From positions 4,712,001 to 4,776,000 of the forward strand of contig NZ_JQNR01000005.1 in assembly GCF_000745345.1 (NCBI RefSeq): a stretch of 64,000 nucleotides of DNA, read 5' to 3'. Below the pieces are notes generated by a model that was not told the DNA's origin, searched no databases, and saw nothing but the letters and a program-made list of their open reading frames with translations. Position 1 is the stretch's first letter. Each line of letters begins with the position of its first letter. Position numbers and translations under genes: made by a program. The DNA is from Actinacidiphila yeochonensis CN732. GTDB lineage: Bacteria; Actinomycetota; Actinomycetes; Streptomycetales; Streptomycetaceae. Shown here piece by piece: positions 1-8,127 of the stretch.

Positions 1-2
1 AG

Positions 3-587
3 GTCTCCGTCGACGGCAGCACCCGCCCGCTGCCCGACCCGTTCGTCGTCATCGCCACCGCCAACCCCATCGAGTACGAGGGCACCTACTCCCTCCCCGA
101 GGCCCAGCTCGACCGGTTCCTGCTGCGCACCCGCATGGGCTACCTCACCGCGGAGCAGGAGGCCGGCATGCTGCGCGCCCGCGTCGGCCGCGCGGCGCCC
201 GAGGCGACCGTCCGCACCCTGTCCGGCCCCGCCGAGGTACTGGCCATGCGCGCCGCCGTGGAGCGGGTCGAGATCGACGAGGACCTGCTCGGCTACGCGG
301 TCGCCCTGGTCGGCGCCACCCGGGGCCACCAGCACGTCCAGGTGGGCGCCTCGCCGCGCGGCGGCCTGGCGCTGGTGCAGCTGGCCCGCGCCCGCGCCCT
401 GCTCGACCGGCGCGACTACACCACCCCCGAGGACGTCAAGGCCGTGGCCGTCCCCGCGCTGGCCCACCGCATCACGCTCAAGCCCGAGCTGTGGGTGCGG
501 CAGATCGACGCCGACGACGTCGTCCGGGAGATCGTGCGGTCCGTCCCCGCGCCGGAGACGATGCCGCGCGCCGCCGTCGCCTCATGA
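3..587 (+). CDS. MoxR-family AAA+ ATPase, C-terminal part
   Basis: These are the last 194 residues of a MoxR-type AAA+ ATPase; the Walker A half lies before the window. Visible are the sensor-1 stretch 'VIATANPIEYEGTY', the 'PEAQLDRF' segment carrying the conserved Asp-Arg, and the helical lid domain. MoxR proteins are chaperone-like ATPases normally encoded next to DUF58/vWA partners. The stop codon overlaps the ATG of the next gene (ATGA), giving the standard moxR-DUF58 order and probable translational coupling. The family call is secure; the client protein is unknown. Confidence 0.93.
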   Translation, partial: VSVDGSTRPLPDPFVVIATANPIEYEGTYSLPEAQLDRFLLRTRMGYLTAEQEAGMLRARVGRAAPEATVRTLSGPAEVLAMRAAVERVEIDEDLLGYAVALVGATRGHQHVQVGASPRGGLALVQLARARALLDRRDYTTPEDVKAVAVPALAHRITLKPELWVRQIDADDVVREIVRSVPAPETMPRAAVAS

Positions 588-2043
588 CGGCCCCGACCCC
601 CGGCACCGATCCCATTCCCGCACCCGCACCCGTACCCGAGCCAATGCCCGTACCCGATCCCGTACCGGCCATGGGGCCCGGCCGGCCGGCCGGCGCGGTG
701 GAGCGGGCCCTGGGCGGAGCCGCAGGAGCGGCCGGAGCCGCCGGGACGGCGGCGGTGGACGGCGACGCGCACGCCGGGCCCCCTCGCCGCCGCCGGCCGG
801 CTGGCGGGCGGCCGAACGCACCCTGGGCCGGGCCACCGTCGCCGCCACCGCGCTGGCCGCGGCCCTGCTCACCGGCCACGCCTGGCTGCTGGCCACCGCC
901 GCGGCGCCGCTGGTGCTGCTGGCGCTGTCGCTGCCGCGCGGGCCGCGCCCCCGACGGGTGGAGACCTCCGTCGAGGCCGACGCGCGCCGCGTCTTCGAGG
1001 GCGAGGCCGTCACCGTCCGGATCACCGTGGCCCACGACGGCGCCCCCTGCCGCCTCGACCCGGGCGTGACCCCGGGCCCGGGCCTGCGCCTGGACCACCT
1101 GTCGGTGGGCAGCGCCCGGATCGAGCTGCGGCTGACCGCCGAACGCTGGGGCCGCTGGTCGCTGGGCACCGTGGACGTCGACCTCTACGACTCCGGCGGC
1201 GCCGCGCGCCGGACCGTACGCGTCGACCTCGGCGAGGTCGCCGTCTTCCCGCTGCCCAGCGCCGCCGGGCTGACCCCCATCCCGGTGCGGCTGCCGCAGC
1301 GGCTGGGCGAGCACGCCTCCGCCCAGCGCGGCGAGGGCGTCGAGGTCACCGGCGTCCACCCCTACGCGCGCGGTGAGCGCCAGCGCCGCGTCAACTGGCC
1401 CGCCACCACCCGCCGCGGCACCCTTCAGCTGCACCAGTTCGCCGCCGAACGGGCCGCCGACACGGTCGTCCTGCTCGACGCGACCACCGACGTCCGCGAC
1501 CCCGCGACGGGCACGTCCTCCCTCGACGAGACCTTCCGCGCCGCCGCCGGACTGGTCCGCGCCTACCTGCGCACCCACGACCGGATCGGCGTGGTGTCGA
1601 TCGGCGGCACCGTGCGCTGGCTGCAACCCGGCAGCGGCCAGGGCTACTTCTACCGGATCGTGGAGAGCGTGCTGGAGGTCCGCAAGGACCTCGCCCACCG
1701 GGGCCAGGGCCTGAACAGCCTGCCGCCGCCCGCCCTCCCGCAGGGCGCCCTGGTCTACGTCATCACGCCGCTGGCCGACCAGCGCATCCTCGACGTGCTC
1801 CACCAGGTGCGGGCCCGGGCCAATCCGATGGTCGTGGTGGCCGTGCCCACCGGCGACCCGCCCGTCGAACGCGGCGACCGCCACGGCGAACTCGCCCTGC
1901 GGCTGTGGCGGGCCAACCGCGACGCCATCCGCTTCGCCCTGACCGAACGCGGCATCGCCGTCGTCTCCCACGAGCCCGGCCGGACCCTCGACCTGGCGCT
2001 GGCGCCGCTGCTGCGCACCCGTATCCGCGGAGGTTCCCGATGA
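584..2043 (+). CDS. DUF58 domain protein (frame break near 779-784)
   Basis: This is a DUF58 protein, the usual MoxR partner, membrane-anchored with a large cytoplasmic vWA-like domain. The ATG at 584 overlaps the moxR stop. The first ~65 codons (a Pro-rich stretch) are in one frame. The rest, starting around 'GWRAAERTLGRATVAA', with two hydrophobic segments and the DUF58 core 'YARGERQRRVNW' and 'VVLLDATTDV', is in another. One extra base in the 5-C run at 779-783 would join them into about 486 residues. The only start in the second frame would be a GTG at 913 inside the membrane segment, which is implausible, so a base is probably missing from the sequence. Confidence 0.85.
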
Positions 2044-2681
2044 CCACGCCCACCCGTACCGCCCGGGCCGCGCGGTGAGGGCCCCGGACCGGACCGCCGA
2101 CCGGCTGCTCGGCGCCGCCCTCGCGGTGGCCGCCGGCGACCCGGCCCGGCTGTCGCACGAGGGCCCGGGGCGCTGGGCGCAGGCCGCCCTGCTGGCGCTC
2201 CTCGCGGCCGTCGCCTGGTGGGCGGCGCCGATGACCGACGAGCGGCCCGTGGCGAGTTCGCTGCGCTGGCCGACCCTGGCCCGGCGCCGCCGCAACACGC
2301 TGCTCGCGGCCGGCGCGGTCGTCGTGGCCGCCCTGACCGACCCTCCGGTGTGGGACGCGGCGTGCGTCACCGCGCTGCTCGCCGCGTACCTGCTGGCCAC
2401 GGACGCCTGGACCAGCGGCCTCATCGCGCCCGCCCCCGCCGCCCCCGCTCGGCGCGGCGGCCGGCACCGCGGCCGCCTGCGCGGTGGTCTTCCTCGCCGC
2501 CCGCGTACCGCTGCACGGCACCTCGTGGGAGCGGCTGCCCGCCGCGCTCGCGGTCACCGCCACGGTGACGTGCCTGGCGCTGGCGCTGAGGCACCGCGCC
2601 GCGTCCGGCGGGCCGCCCGCCCGCGCGGCCGAGCCCGCGCCGCCCGTCCTCCCGGCCGGACGGTCCGGCCGCCACAGGTGA
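2040..2681 (+). CDS. Membrane protein of the moxR-DUF58 operon (frame-broken)
   Basis: This is a small hydrophobic protein of about 213 residues with four likely membrane segments and no named domain that I recognise. The ATG at 2040 overlaps the DUF58 stop (ATGA) but its frame stops after 12 codons. The coding signal continues from ~2075 in another frame ('RTADRLLGAALAVAAGDP', 'TDPPVWDAACVTALLAAYLL'). It shifts again near 2440-2450, at a 5-C run, into the frame that reads 'AAACAVVFLAARVPLHG' and ends at 2681. The two shifts compensate each other (642 nt is a multiple of three). A GTG start at 2075 is the alternative. It is likely a third member of the operon, function unknown. Confidence 0.6.
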
Positions 2682-2865
2682 CGTCGGCTCGGCGCCGGCG
2701 GCACCGCTCCACGGCGCGGCAGGGGGCGTCCGCGGCTGCCCGTGGGCCGGACGGCGTCACCGGGCGCGTCCGTCAGGGTGGTCGTGGCCGTGAGCCGCTC
2801 CACGGCGCCCAGGGCCGCCGCTAGGTTGCTGGCGGACGGAGCAGGCTCACGCGAAGGAGGCGCCC

Positions 2866-3693
2866 ATGACCATTCCCGCGCTGGACCACTCGACGACCGG
2901 CTACTGCCTCCCACACGCCTACTGGATGGCCCGGGCGGCCGGGCTGGCGGCACTGGACCGGGCCGACATCGAGGCCCAGGCCCCCGCCTGGGGCTTCGGT
3001 GAGGTGCGGTACTTCGAGTCGACGCACAAGATGCCCTTCCCGATCGAGGACACCCAGGCGTACGTCATGGCCAGTGACCGCATGATCGTCACGGGCTTCC
3101 GGGGGACCGAGGTGGAGAAGATCCGCGACTGGCTCACCGACGTGGACACCCCGCCCGTTCCCGGACCGGGGAACAGGGGCTTCGTCCACTACGGCTTCCA
3201 CCAGGCCCTGGAGTCCGTCTACCCCGAGGTCCGCGACACCATCCTGGAGCTGCGCGACAACGGGCAGAGCGTCTGGTTCACCGGCCACAGCCTCGGCGCG
3301 GCGCTGGCGATGCTCGCCGGTGCGCGCATGTACTTCGAGGAGCCCCACCTGCTCGCGGACGGCGTCTACACCTTCGGCCAGCCGCGCACCTGCGAACGGC
3401 TGCTCGCCGCCGCCCACAACAAGGCGTTCGCCGAACGCTGCTACCGCTTCGTCAACAACAACGACATCGTTCCGCACCTGCCGCCCGAGCCCGCGTACAC
3501 GCACGTCGAGGCGCTGCGGTACTTCGACGCCGACGGCGGGCTGCACACCGTCATGCCGCTGATCGCTACGGTGCGGGACCGGGTGAAGGGCGTGGGCGAG
3601 GATCTCTTCGCCCCCGAGACCGACGCCATCAAGGACCACCACCTGCTGAACTACGTGGCCGCGTTCGAGCGGAACCTCGCCCGGACCGGCTGA
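2866..3693 (+). CDS. Class 3 lipase family protein
   Basis: This is a 275-residue alpha/beta hydrolase of the lipase class 3 family. It shows the nucleophile elbow GHSLG at residues 140-144 (Ser142), a probable catalytic Asp in 'NNNDIVPH' (Asp200) and a His in 'IKDHHLLNY' (His258/259), the order expected for a Ser-Asp-His triad. 'ITGFRGTE'-like sequence near residue 75 is the usual oxyanion-side motif. There is no signal peptide, so it is probably intracellular. A strong ribosome binding site (AAGGAGG) lies 7 nt before the ATG. It is monocistronic, followed by a large palindrome shared with the convergent cutC gene. The natural ester substrate cannot be told. Confidence 0.9.
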   Translation: MTIPALDHSTTGYCLPHAYWMARAAGLAALDRADIEAQAPAWGFGEVRYFESTHKMPFPIEDTQAYVMASDRMIVTGFRGTEVEKIRDWLTDVDTPPVPGPGNRGFVHYGFHQALESVYPEVRDTILELRDNGQSVWFTGHSLGAALAMLAGARMYFEEPHLLADGVYTFGQPRTCERLLAAAHNKAFAERCYRFVNNNDIVPHLPPEPAYTHVEALRYFDADGGLHTVMPLIATVRDRVKGVGEDLFAPETDAIKDHHLLNYVAAFERNLARTG

Positions 3694-4091
3694 GCGGCCC
3701 GGGAGGAGGACCAGGCCGGTCGCCGCGGCGCGCGGGCGGCACGGGGATCCGCCGGTCCCCGATCCGAGCAGGTCGGCAGCGTGCTCACGGCACCGCGGAC
3801 TGCCCCACCCGGAACTCCGCAGCGCGGCGTGTCCGGCGATCCCGCGTGCGTCGATGCGGGCCGGCGGCGATGTGGGCCGCAGATCGCGCGGTACGCCGCT
3901 GCCGTGCACCGGCCGCCCGAGGCCGGGTTGTCGTCCGGGCGGTTGAACCGCCCGGACGACGGGGTTCGCGGCGCGGCGCGGCGCCGGAGCAGCCGAGTGG
4001 GTTCCCATCCCGGTTGCTCCGGCGCCCTGGACGCATCCTGTCCGGCACGCGACACGCGACACGCGGCACGGCAGCGGCAGCGGCAGCCGGC
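3694..4091 (+). other. Convergent intergenic region
   Basis: These 398 bases separate the ends of the lipase and cutC genes. The only clear structure is the palindrome at 3930-3960. The last 45 bases before cutC carry short imperfect repeats (CACGCGA and CGGCAG units). I see no supportable gene. Confidence 0.6.
3930..3960. terminator. Perfect 15-bp palindrome between convergent genes
   Basis: Two perfect 15-base arms (GTCGTCCGGGCGGTT and its complement) flank a single G at 3945. The site lies between the convergent lipase and cutC genes, where a bidirectional terminator is expected. There is no T-tract, as is usual in high-GC actinobacteria. Confidence 0.7.
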
Positions 4092-4910
4092 TCAGCCGAC
4101 CGCGTCGACCGCCGTCCTGGCCGCGGCCACGATGTCGGGGGCGGTGACGAAGTACGTGTCCGCGTCCGCCGAGGAGGCCGCCGCGCCCATGGGCACCCAC
4201 GTTCCGCCGTGGCGGACGGGGGCCGCCCGCTTCGCCGACAGGTGGACCGCGCCGACCCCGGCGACGGCCAGCGCCGCCACGTCCTGCGGGCGCACGCCCC
4301 CGCCGGCCATCACCTCGACGCCGGGCACGGCGGCCGTGATCGCCCCGAGCGTGGCGGCGCCGTCCAGCGCGCTCGGCGCGCCGCCCGAGGTGAGGATGCG
4401 GGTGATCCCCAGCGAGGCGGCGGCCACCGCCGCGGCCACCGGGTCGGCGGCCTGGTCGATGGCCCGGTGCAGGGTGACGTCGACCGGCCGGCCGGCCGCC
4501 GCCCCGGCCTCGCGGGCCGCGTCGACCAGCCGCCGCATCGCCTCCGAGTGCAGCGAGCCGTCCGCGTCGAGCACGCCGACGACCACGCCGGCCGCGCCGG
4601 CGGCGACCACGGAGCGCACCTCGGCCGCCATCAGCGCGACCTCCTCCGCGTCGTGCACGAAGTCGCCCGGACGGCACCGGACGAGGACCTGCACCGGCAG
4701 ACCGGTCGCCGCGGTGGCCGCGACCATGGCGTCCGAGGGGGTCACCCCGCCGAGTTCCAGCGCCGAGCACAGCTCGACCCGGTCGGCGCCGCCGTCCCGG
4801 GCCACCCGGGCGCCGGCCGGGCCGGTCACCGCGATCTCCAGCGCGAGCCGGGCGCCGTGGGGCCGACCGGCCGGCGCGTCGGCCCGCGGGTCCTGAGCCG
4901 ACCCGCTCAC
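4092..4910 (-). CDS. cutC: CutC family protein (TIM barrel)
   Basis: This is a 272-residue CutC family protein. The barrel begins at 'LALEIAVTGPAGARVA' and shows the diagnostic 'GADRVELCSALELGG' early on, followed by 'VDVTLHRAID', 'ILTSGGAPSAL' and 'VEVMAGGGVRP'. CutC was named for copper homeostasis in E. coli, but its biochemical role is not settled. The GTG start at 4910 overlaps the M81 peptidase stop (GTGA), so it is the distal gene of the ROK-M81-cutC transcript. This placement suggests a metabolic rather than a copper role here, which is inference. Confidence 0.9.
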   Translation of the reverse strand: MSGSAQDPRADAPAGRPHGARLALEIAVTGPAGARVARDGGADRVELCSALELGGVTPSDAMVAATAATGLPVQVLVRCRPGDFVHDAEEVALMAAEVRSVVAAGAAGVVVGVLDADGSLHSEAMRRLVDAAREAGAAAGRPVDVTLHRAIDQAADPVAAAVAAASLGITRILTSGGAPSALDGAATLGAITAAVPGVEVMAGGGVRPQDVAALAVAGVGAVHLSAKRAAPVRHGGTWVPMGAAASSADADTYFVTAPDIVAAARTAVDAVG

Positions 4911-6430
4911 TCGTCGTCCCCGGTGAGGGGCTGGTCCGAGGGGGCGATGATGCGGGCGGTCAGGTCGGGGTCGGCCATCTCCGCGTCGAACGGGAACATC
5001 GGGCGGCGGATGCGGTGGTGGCCCAGGCGCACGAGGTCCTGGTCGACGCCGCCGGGGGTGAGCGCCATCTTCCAGTCGGCGGACATGTCGTAGAGCTCGG
5101 GCTCCAGGTAGCCGATCTTGACGATGACGACGTCCGCGCCGCGCGGGTCGAGCGCCAGGTCGGTGAAGTCGTGCTCGTGGTGGTACGGCTTGCGCAGCGC
5201 GGTGATGATCACGTGCACGCTGCCGACCCGCAGGACGACCTCGGTCTGGGCGTCGCGGTCGCCGTGGCGCACCGCGTGGACGACACCGGTCATGGTCAGC
5301 GGTCCGGAGTGGCGGTCGTCGACCTCGGCGCCCGCGGTCACCGTCACGGTCGCGCCGACGCCGGCCTCGACCGCGGCGCGCACCGCCGAAGGACCGGGCA
5401 CGGACGCGTAGATGACGGTCGGGCCGTCGGCCTCGCGGAACTCCGGCCGGGCCAGCAGCTGGGTGAGCCCCCAGGTGACGTCGCCGGCGCCGCCGGCGGT
5501 GGGGTTGTCACCGGTGTCGCTGATGAAGTACGGGCGCGCCGAGGAGGCCAGGGCCTCGTCGAGGCACTCGGCGAGCGTCCCGGTGGGGGCGACGAACTCG
5601 AAGTCGCGCCGGGCCTCCCAGAAGCCGCGGGCCAGCCGCTCCGCGCCCTGGGCCACGGCCTCCTCCGAGGTGCCGGTGACCGCCACGACCGCGCGGTTGC
5701 GCGGCTCGTCGGCCCAGGCGTAGCCGACCCAGATCGCCGCGTCGATCACGCCGTCCATCGCCTCCACCTCTTCCACGGCCGCGTAGACGCTCTTGGCCGG
5801 CTCGATCCGGGTGGAGGTCTGCTCGCCGGCCAGCAGCACCGGCACCGGCACCCACGCCTTGACCGGGCGGGGCGCGCCCGCGACGAGGAGGTCCACCAGG
5901 TTGCGGACGGCCCGCTCCTTGGTCTCCATGTGGTCCTCGTGCGGGGCCATCCGGTAGCAGGTGATGAGGTCGCTGCGGTGCGCCAGCTCGCGCGAGACGT
6001 TGCCGTGCAGGTCCATGGAGGTGGACACGATCACGTCGGGGCCGACGGTCTCCCGGATCCGGGCCAGCAGGAGGGCCTCGGCGTCGTCGATGCCCTCGAC
6101 CGTCATCGCGCCGTGGATGTCGTACCAGAGGCCGTCGAGGCGGGGCATGGCGGCCAGCCGCTCGATGAGCTCGTCGGAGAGCTCCGCGAACGCCTCGGCG
6201 GTGACCATGCCGCCGGGCAGCGACTTGCCGACGAGCGCGCCGTGCCACTCGGCGGCCTCGCGCAGCGGCGCGCCCTTGTCGAGGAAGGGGTAGCGGCCCA
6301 TGACCTCGTCGCCGCGCGACGGGTGGAAGGCCGGTGCCTTGGTGCGGGCGGGCGAGAACGTCGACGACTCGATGCCGAGGCCGGCGATGGCGATCACGGG
6401 GCGGGCGACGGCGGTGCGGGGTTGCGACAT
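4907..6430 (-). CDS. M81 family metallopeptidase (MlrC-like)
   Basis: This 507-residue protein matches the M81/MlrC family: an N-terminal DUF1485-type domain plus an MlrC C-terminal domain. Conserved pieces are 'IAGLGIESSTFSP' at the N-terminus, 'WYDIHGAM', 'STSMDLHGNVS', 'MAPHEDHMETKER' (probable metal ligands Asp/His) and 'ISDTGDNPTAGGAGD'. Characterised members open linear microcystin and related peptides. The start is the ATG at 6430 with GGAGGAG just upstream. The reading frame is open into the upstream ROK gene, but the good ribosome binding site argues for independent initiation. It sits with cutC and a peptide ABC transporter, consistent with hydrolysis of an imported peptide. Confidence 0.88.
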   Translation of the reverse strand: MSQPRTAVARPVIAIAGLGIESSTFSPARTKAPAFHPSRGDEVMGRYPFLDKGAPLREAAEWHGALVGKSLPGGMVTAEAFAELSDELIERLAAMPRLDGLWYDIHGAMTVEGIDDAEALLLARIRETVGPDVIVSTSMDLHGNVSRELAHRSDLITCYRMAPHEDHMETKERAVRNLVDLLVAGAPRPVKAWVPVPVLLAGEQTSTRIEPAKSVYAAVEEVEAMDGVIDAAIWVGYAWADEPRNRAVVAVTGTSEEAVAQGAERLARGFWEARRDFEFVAPTGTLAECLDEALASSARPYFISDTGDNPTAGGAGDVTWGLTQLLARPEFREADGPTVIYASVPGPSAVRAAVEAGVGATVTVTAGAEVDDRHSGPLTMTGVVHAVRHGDRDAQTEVVLRVGSVHVIITALRKPYHHEHDFTDLALDPRGADVVIVKIGYLEPELYDMSADWKMALTPGGVDQDLVRLGHHRIRRPMFPFDAEMADPDLTARIIAPSDQPLTGDDE

Positions 6431-6461
6431 GGCTCCTCCAGCGGGTGGTCGGTGAACGGGT

Positions 6462-6510
6462 GGGGCGGTCGGCGTGGGGGCGTGCCGCATGGGGGCGGTC
6501 GGCGTGGGGG
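6462..6510. repeat. Direct repeat upstream of the M81 gene
   Basis: Two copies of GGGGCGGTCGGCGTGGGGG lie at about 6462-6480 and 6492-6510, followed by degenerate GGCGTGGGG units. They sit in the spacer between the ROK and M81 genes. In the frame that stays open they would encode Pro-Thr-Pro-Thr-Ala-Pro repeats. The function is unknown. Confidence 0.6.
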
Positions 6511-6572
6511 TATGCGGCGTGGGGTGGGGGTGCGGAGTGGGACGGGCGGTTCCCGGGGCCCGCCGAAGGGGT

Positions 6573-7816
6573 TCAGACGCCGCCGGGTACGGGGCCGCGC
6601 TGCCCGGCGGGCAGCGGCGGGCCGGACGGGCCGGGTCGGCCGCGTCGTGCAGGGCCCGCGCGACGGCGCGCTGGAGAGCGAACAGGCCGGCGCCGAACAG
6701 GCCGGCGTCGGCGCCGAGGCTGGCCCGCTCGATGGCCAGGTGCTCGGTCACCAGGGGATGGCAGCCCTCGTAGAGCTGGCTGCGGACGGCCGCCACGAAG
6801 GGCTCCAGAGTGGAGAGGATGCCCCCGAGGTAGACGGCGTCGGGGTTGAAGAAGTTGACGTTCGCGGCGAGCACCGTGCCCAGGTAGCTGCCGGCCTGCC
6901 GTACCGCCCGGGTGGCCAGCGGGTCGGCGTCCGAGACCAGCCGTACGACGTCGTCCAGCTCCGCCACCGGGGCGCCGCGCTCGCGCAGGACGCGGACGAG
7001 CGAGGCGCCGGAGGCGACCGTCTCCAGGCAGCCGGTGTTGCCGCAGGAGCACGGGGTGTCGCCCGCCTCGGCGATCCGGACGTGGGTGATGTCGCCGGCC
7101 GCCCCCGTGGCGCCGCGGTAGAGCTTTCCGTCGGCGATGATGCCGGTGCCGATCGCGGACCCGATCTTGACCATGATCGACTGGCGGCGCTCGGCCGGCT
7201 GGACGGCGTGCTCGCCGACGGCCATGCAGTTCGCGTCGTTCTCCACCGCCGCCGGGACCCCGAACCGCTCCTGGAGCCAGCCGGCCACCGGGAAACGGTT
7301 CCAACCGGGCATCCGGGAGGGCAGGGTGACCGCGCCGGACTGCACGTCCACCGGGCCGGGTAGCGAGAACCCGATCCCGCGCAGCCGGTCCCGGCCGTGG
7401 CGCTCGGCCAGCTCCTCCAGCGTCCGCGCGAGCTGCGGGAGCGCCGCCTCGGGGCCGTCGGCGATCATGAACGGCACGGTGGCCACGTCGGTCAGCTCAC
7501 CGCCGGGCAGGACCACGCCCACCCGCGCGTGCCGGCCGCCGAGGTCGGCGGCGACGGCGAACTCGTCCCGGGTGCCGATCCGCAGCACCTTGCGCGGGCG
7601 GCCGCCGGTGGAGGCCCGGGTGCCCTGCTCGGCGACCAGACCGCGGCCGACCAACTGGTTGACCGTGAGCGAGATGGTCGACGGGGAGGCACCCAGAAGA
7701 TTGGCGAGTTCGGTGCGCGAGGTCCCCTGGCCGGAGGCGATGAGTTCCAGGACGCGCTCGGCGAGAGAGGCTGAGCCCTTGGCGCCGTTGCGCTGTACGG
7801 GACTTACGTCGGGCAT
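6573..7816 (-). CDS. ROK family transcriptional regulator (probable 3' frame break)
   Basis: This is an N-terminal winged helix-turn-helix ('TSRTELANLLGASPSTIS', residues ~25-60) followed by a ROK sugar-kinase-like domain with 'AADLGGRHARVGVV', 'ENDANCMAVGE' and the zinc motif 'CSCGNTGCLE'. ROK regulators bind a sugar or sugar phosphate to control catabolic operons. The ATG at 7816 gives about 414 residues. The frame stays open past the normal ROK end into the M81 gene. One missing base near 6600-6645 would bring in the stop at 6573, which leaves a 142-nt spacer. It is divergent from the ABC operon, so it probably represses both directions. Confidence 0.85.
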
Positions 7817-7833
7817 GGACGGACTTACTTCCG
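7800..7833. promoter_or_regulatory. Direct repeat spanning the ROK start codon
   Basis: GGACTTACGTC at 7800-7810 and GGACTTACTTC at 7821-7831 differ at one base and are spaced 21 bp apart, about two helical turns. The second copy lies just upstream of the ROK start codon and the first within its first codons. This could be an autoregulatory operator; no footprint evidence exists. Confidence 0.4.
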
Positions 7834-7939
7834 ACAAAGGGCGGGTGGATGGCCAAGACAGTACGCCCGGATCACGGAGCAAGGAAGTGGCGCACGCCAC
7901 ACCGACCCTCCGCCGTACCCCCGGAAACCCCGTAACCAC

Positions 7940-8127
7940 GGCGTTTTCGGGGCCCGGACCGGTGTCGGCCGACCTTTCTTCGAAACGGCAGAAACATATT
8001 TGTTATCCAGGAAGGTTTGTTTTTTCGGCGGCGGAGGCCGTTGACTGTTCGGCACACCGCCCCTCGACGTTTCCCGTGCTCAACGGGCCCAGCGGTCGTC
8101 CGCGGTCGTCCCATCCTGAGGAGAATC
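7940..8127. promoter_or_regulatory. Divergent control region, ROK gene / peptide ABC operon
   Basis: The 188 bases (from the upstream limit of the ROK frame) hold an unusually AT-rich patch at about 7976-8026 with TTTGTTAT and GGTTTGTTTT elements and CGAAAC/GTTT half-matches. AT-rich islands like this are typical of operator/promoter DNA in this genome type. The ribosome binding site GAGGAG precedes the ATG at 8128. Confidence 0.5.

Noticed and set aside
913..2043. Separate DUF58 gene starting at GTG 913
   Set aside because: This start lies inside a membrane segment, and conserved sequence continues upstream in the same frame.
478..2424. Long open frame on the minus strand opposite moxR/DUF58 (and similar long antisense frames elsewhere, such as 8080-9909 and 55247-56455)
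   Set aside because: High GC makes frames antisense to real genes lack stops; their translations are Arg/Gly/Pro-rich without domains, and the opposite strand carries clear families.
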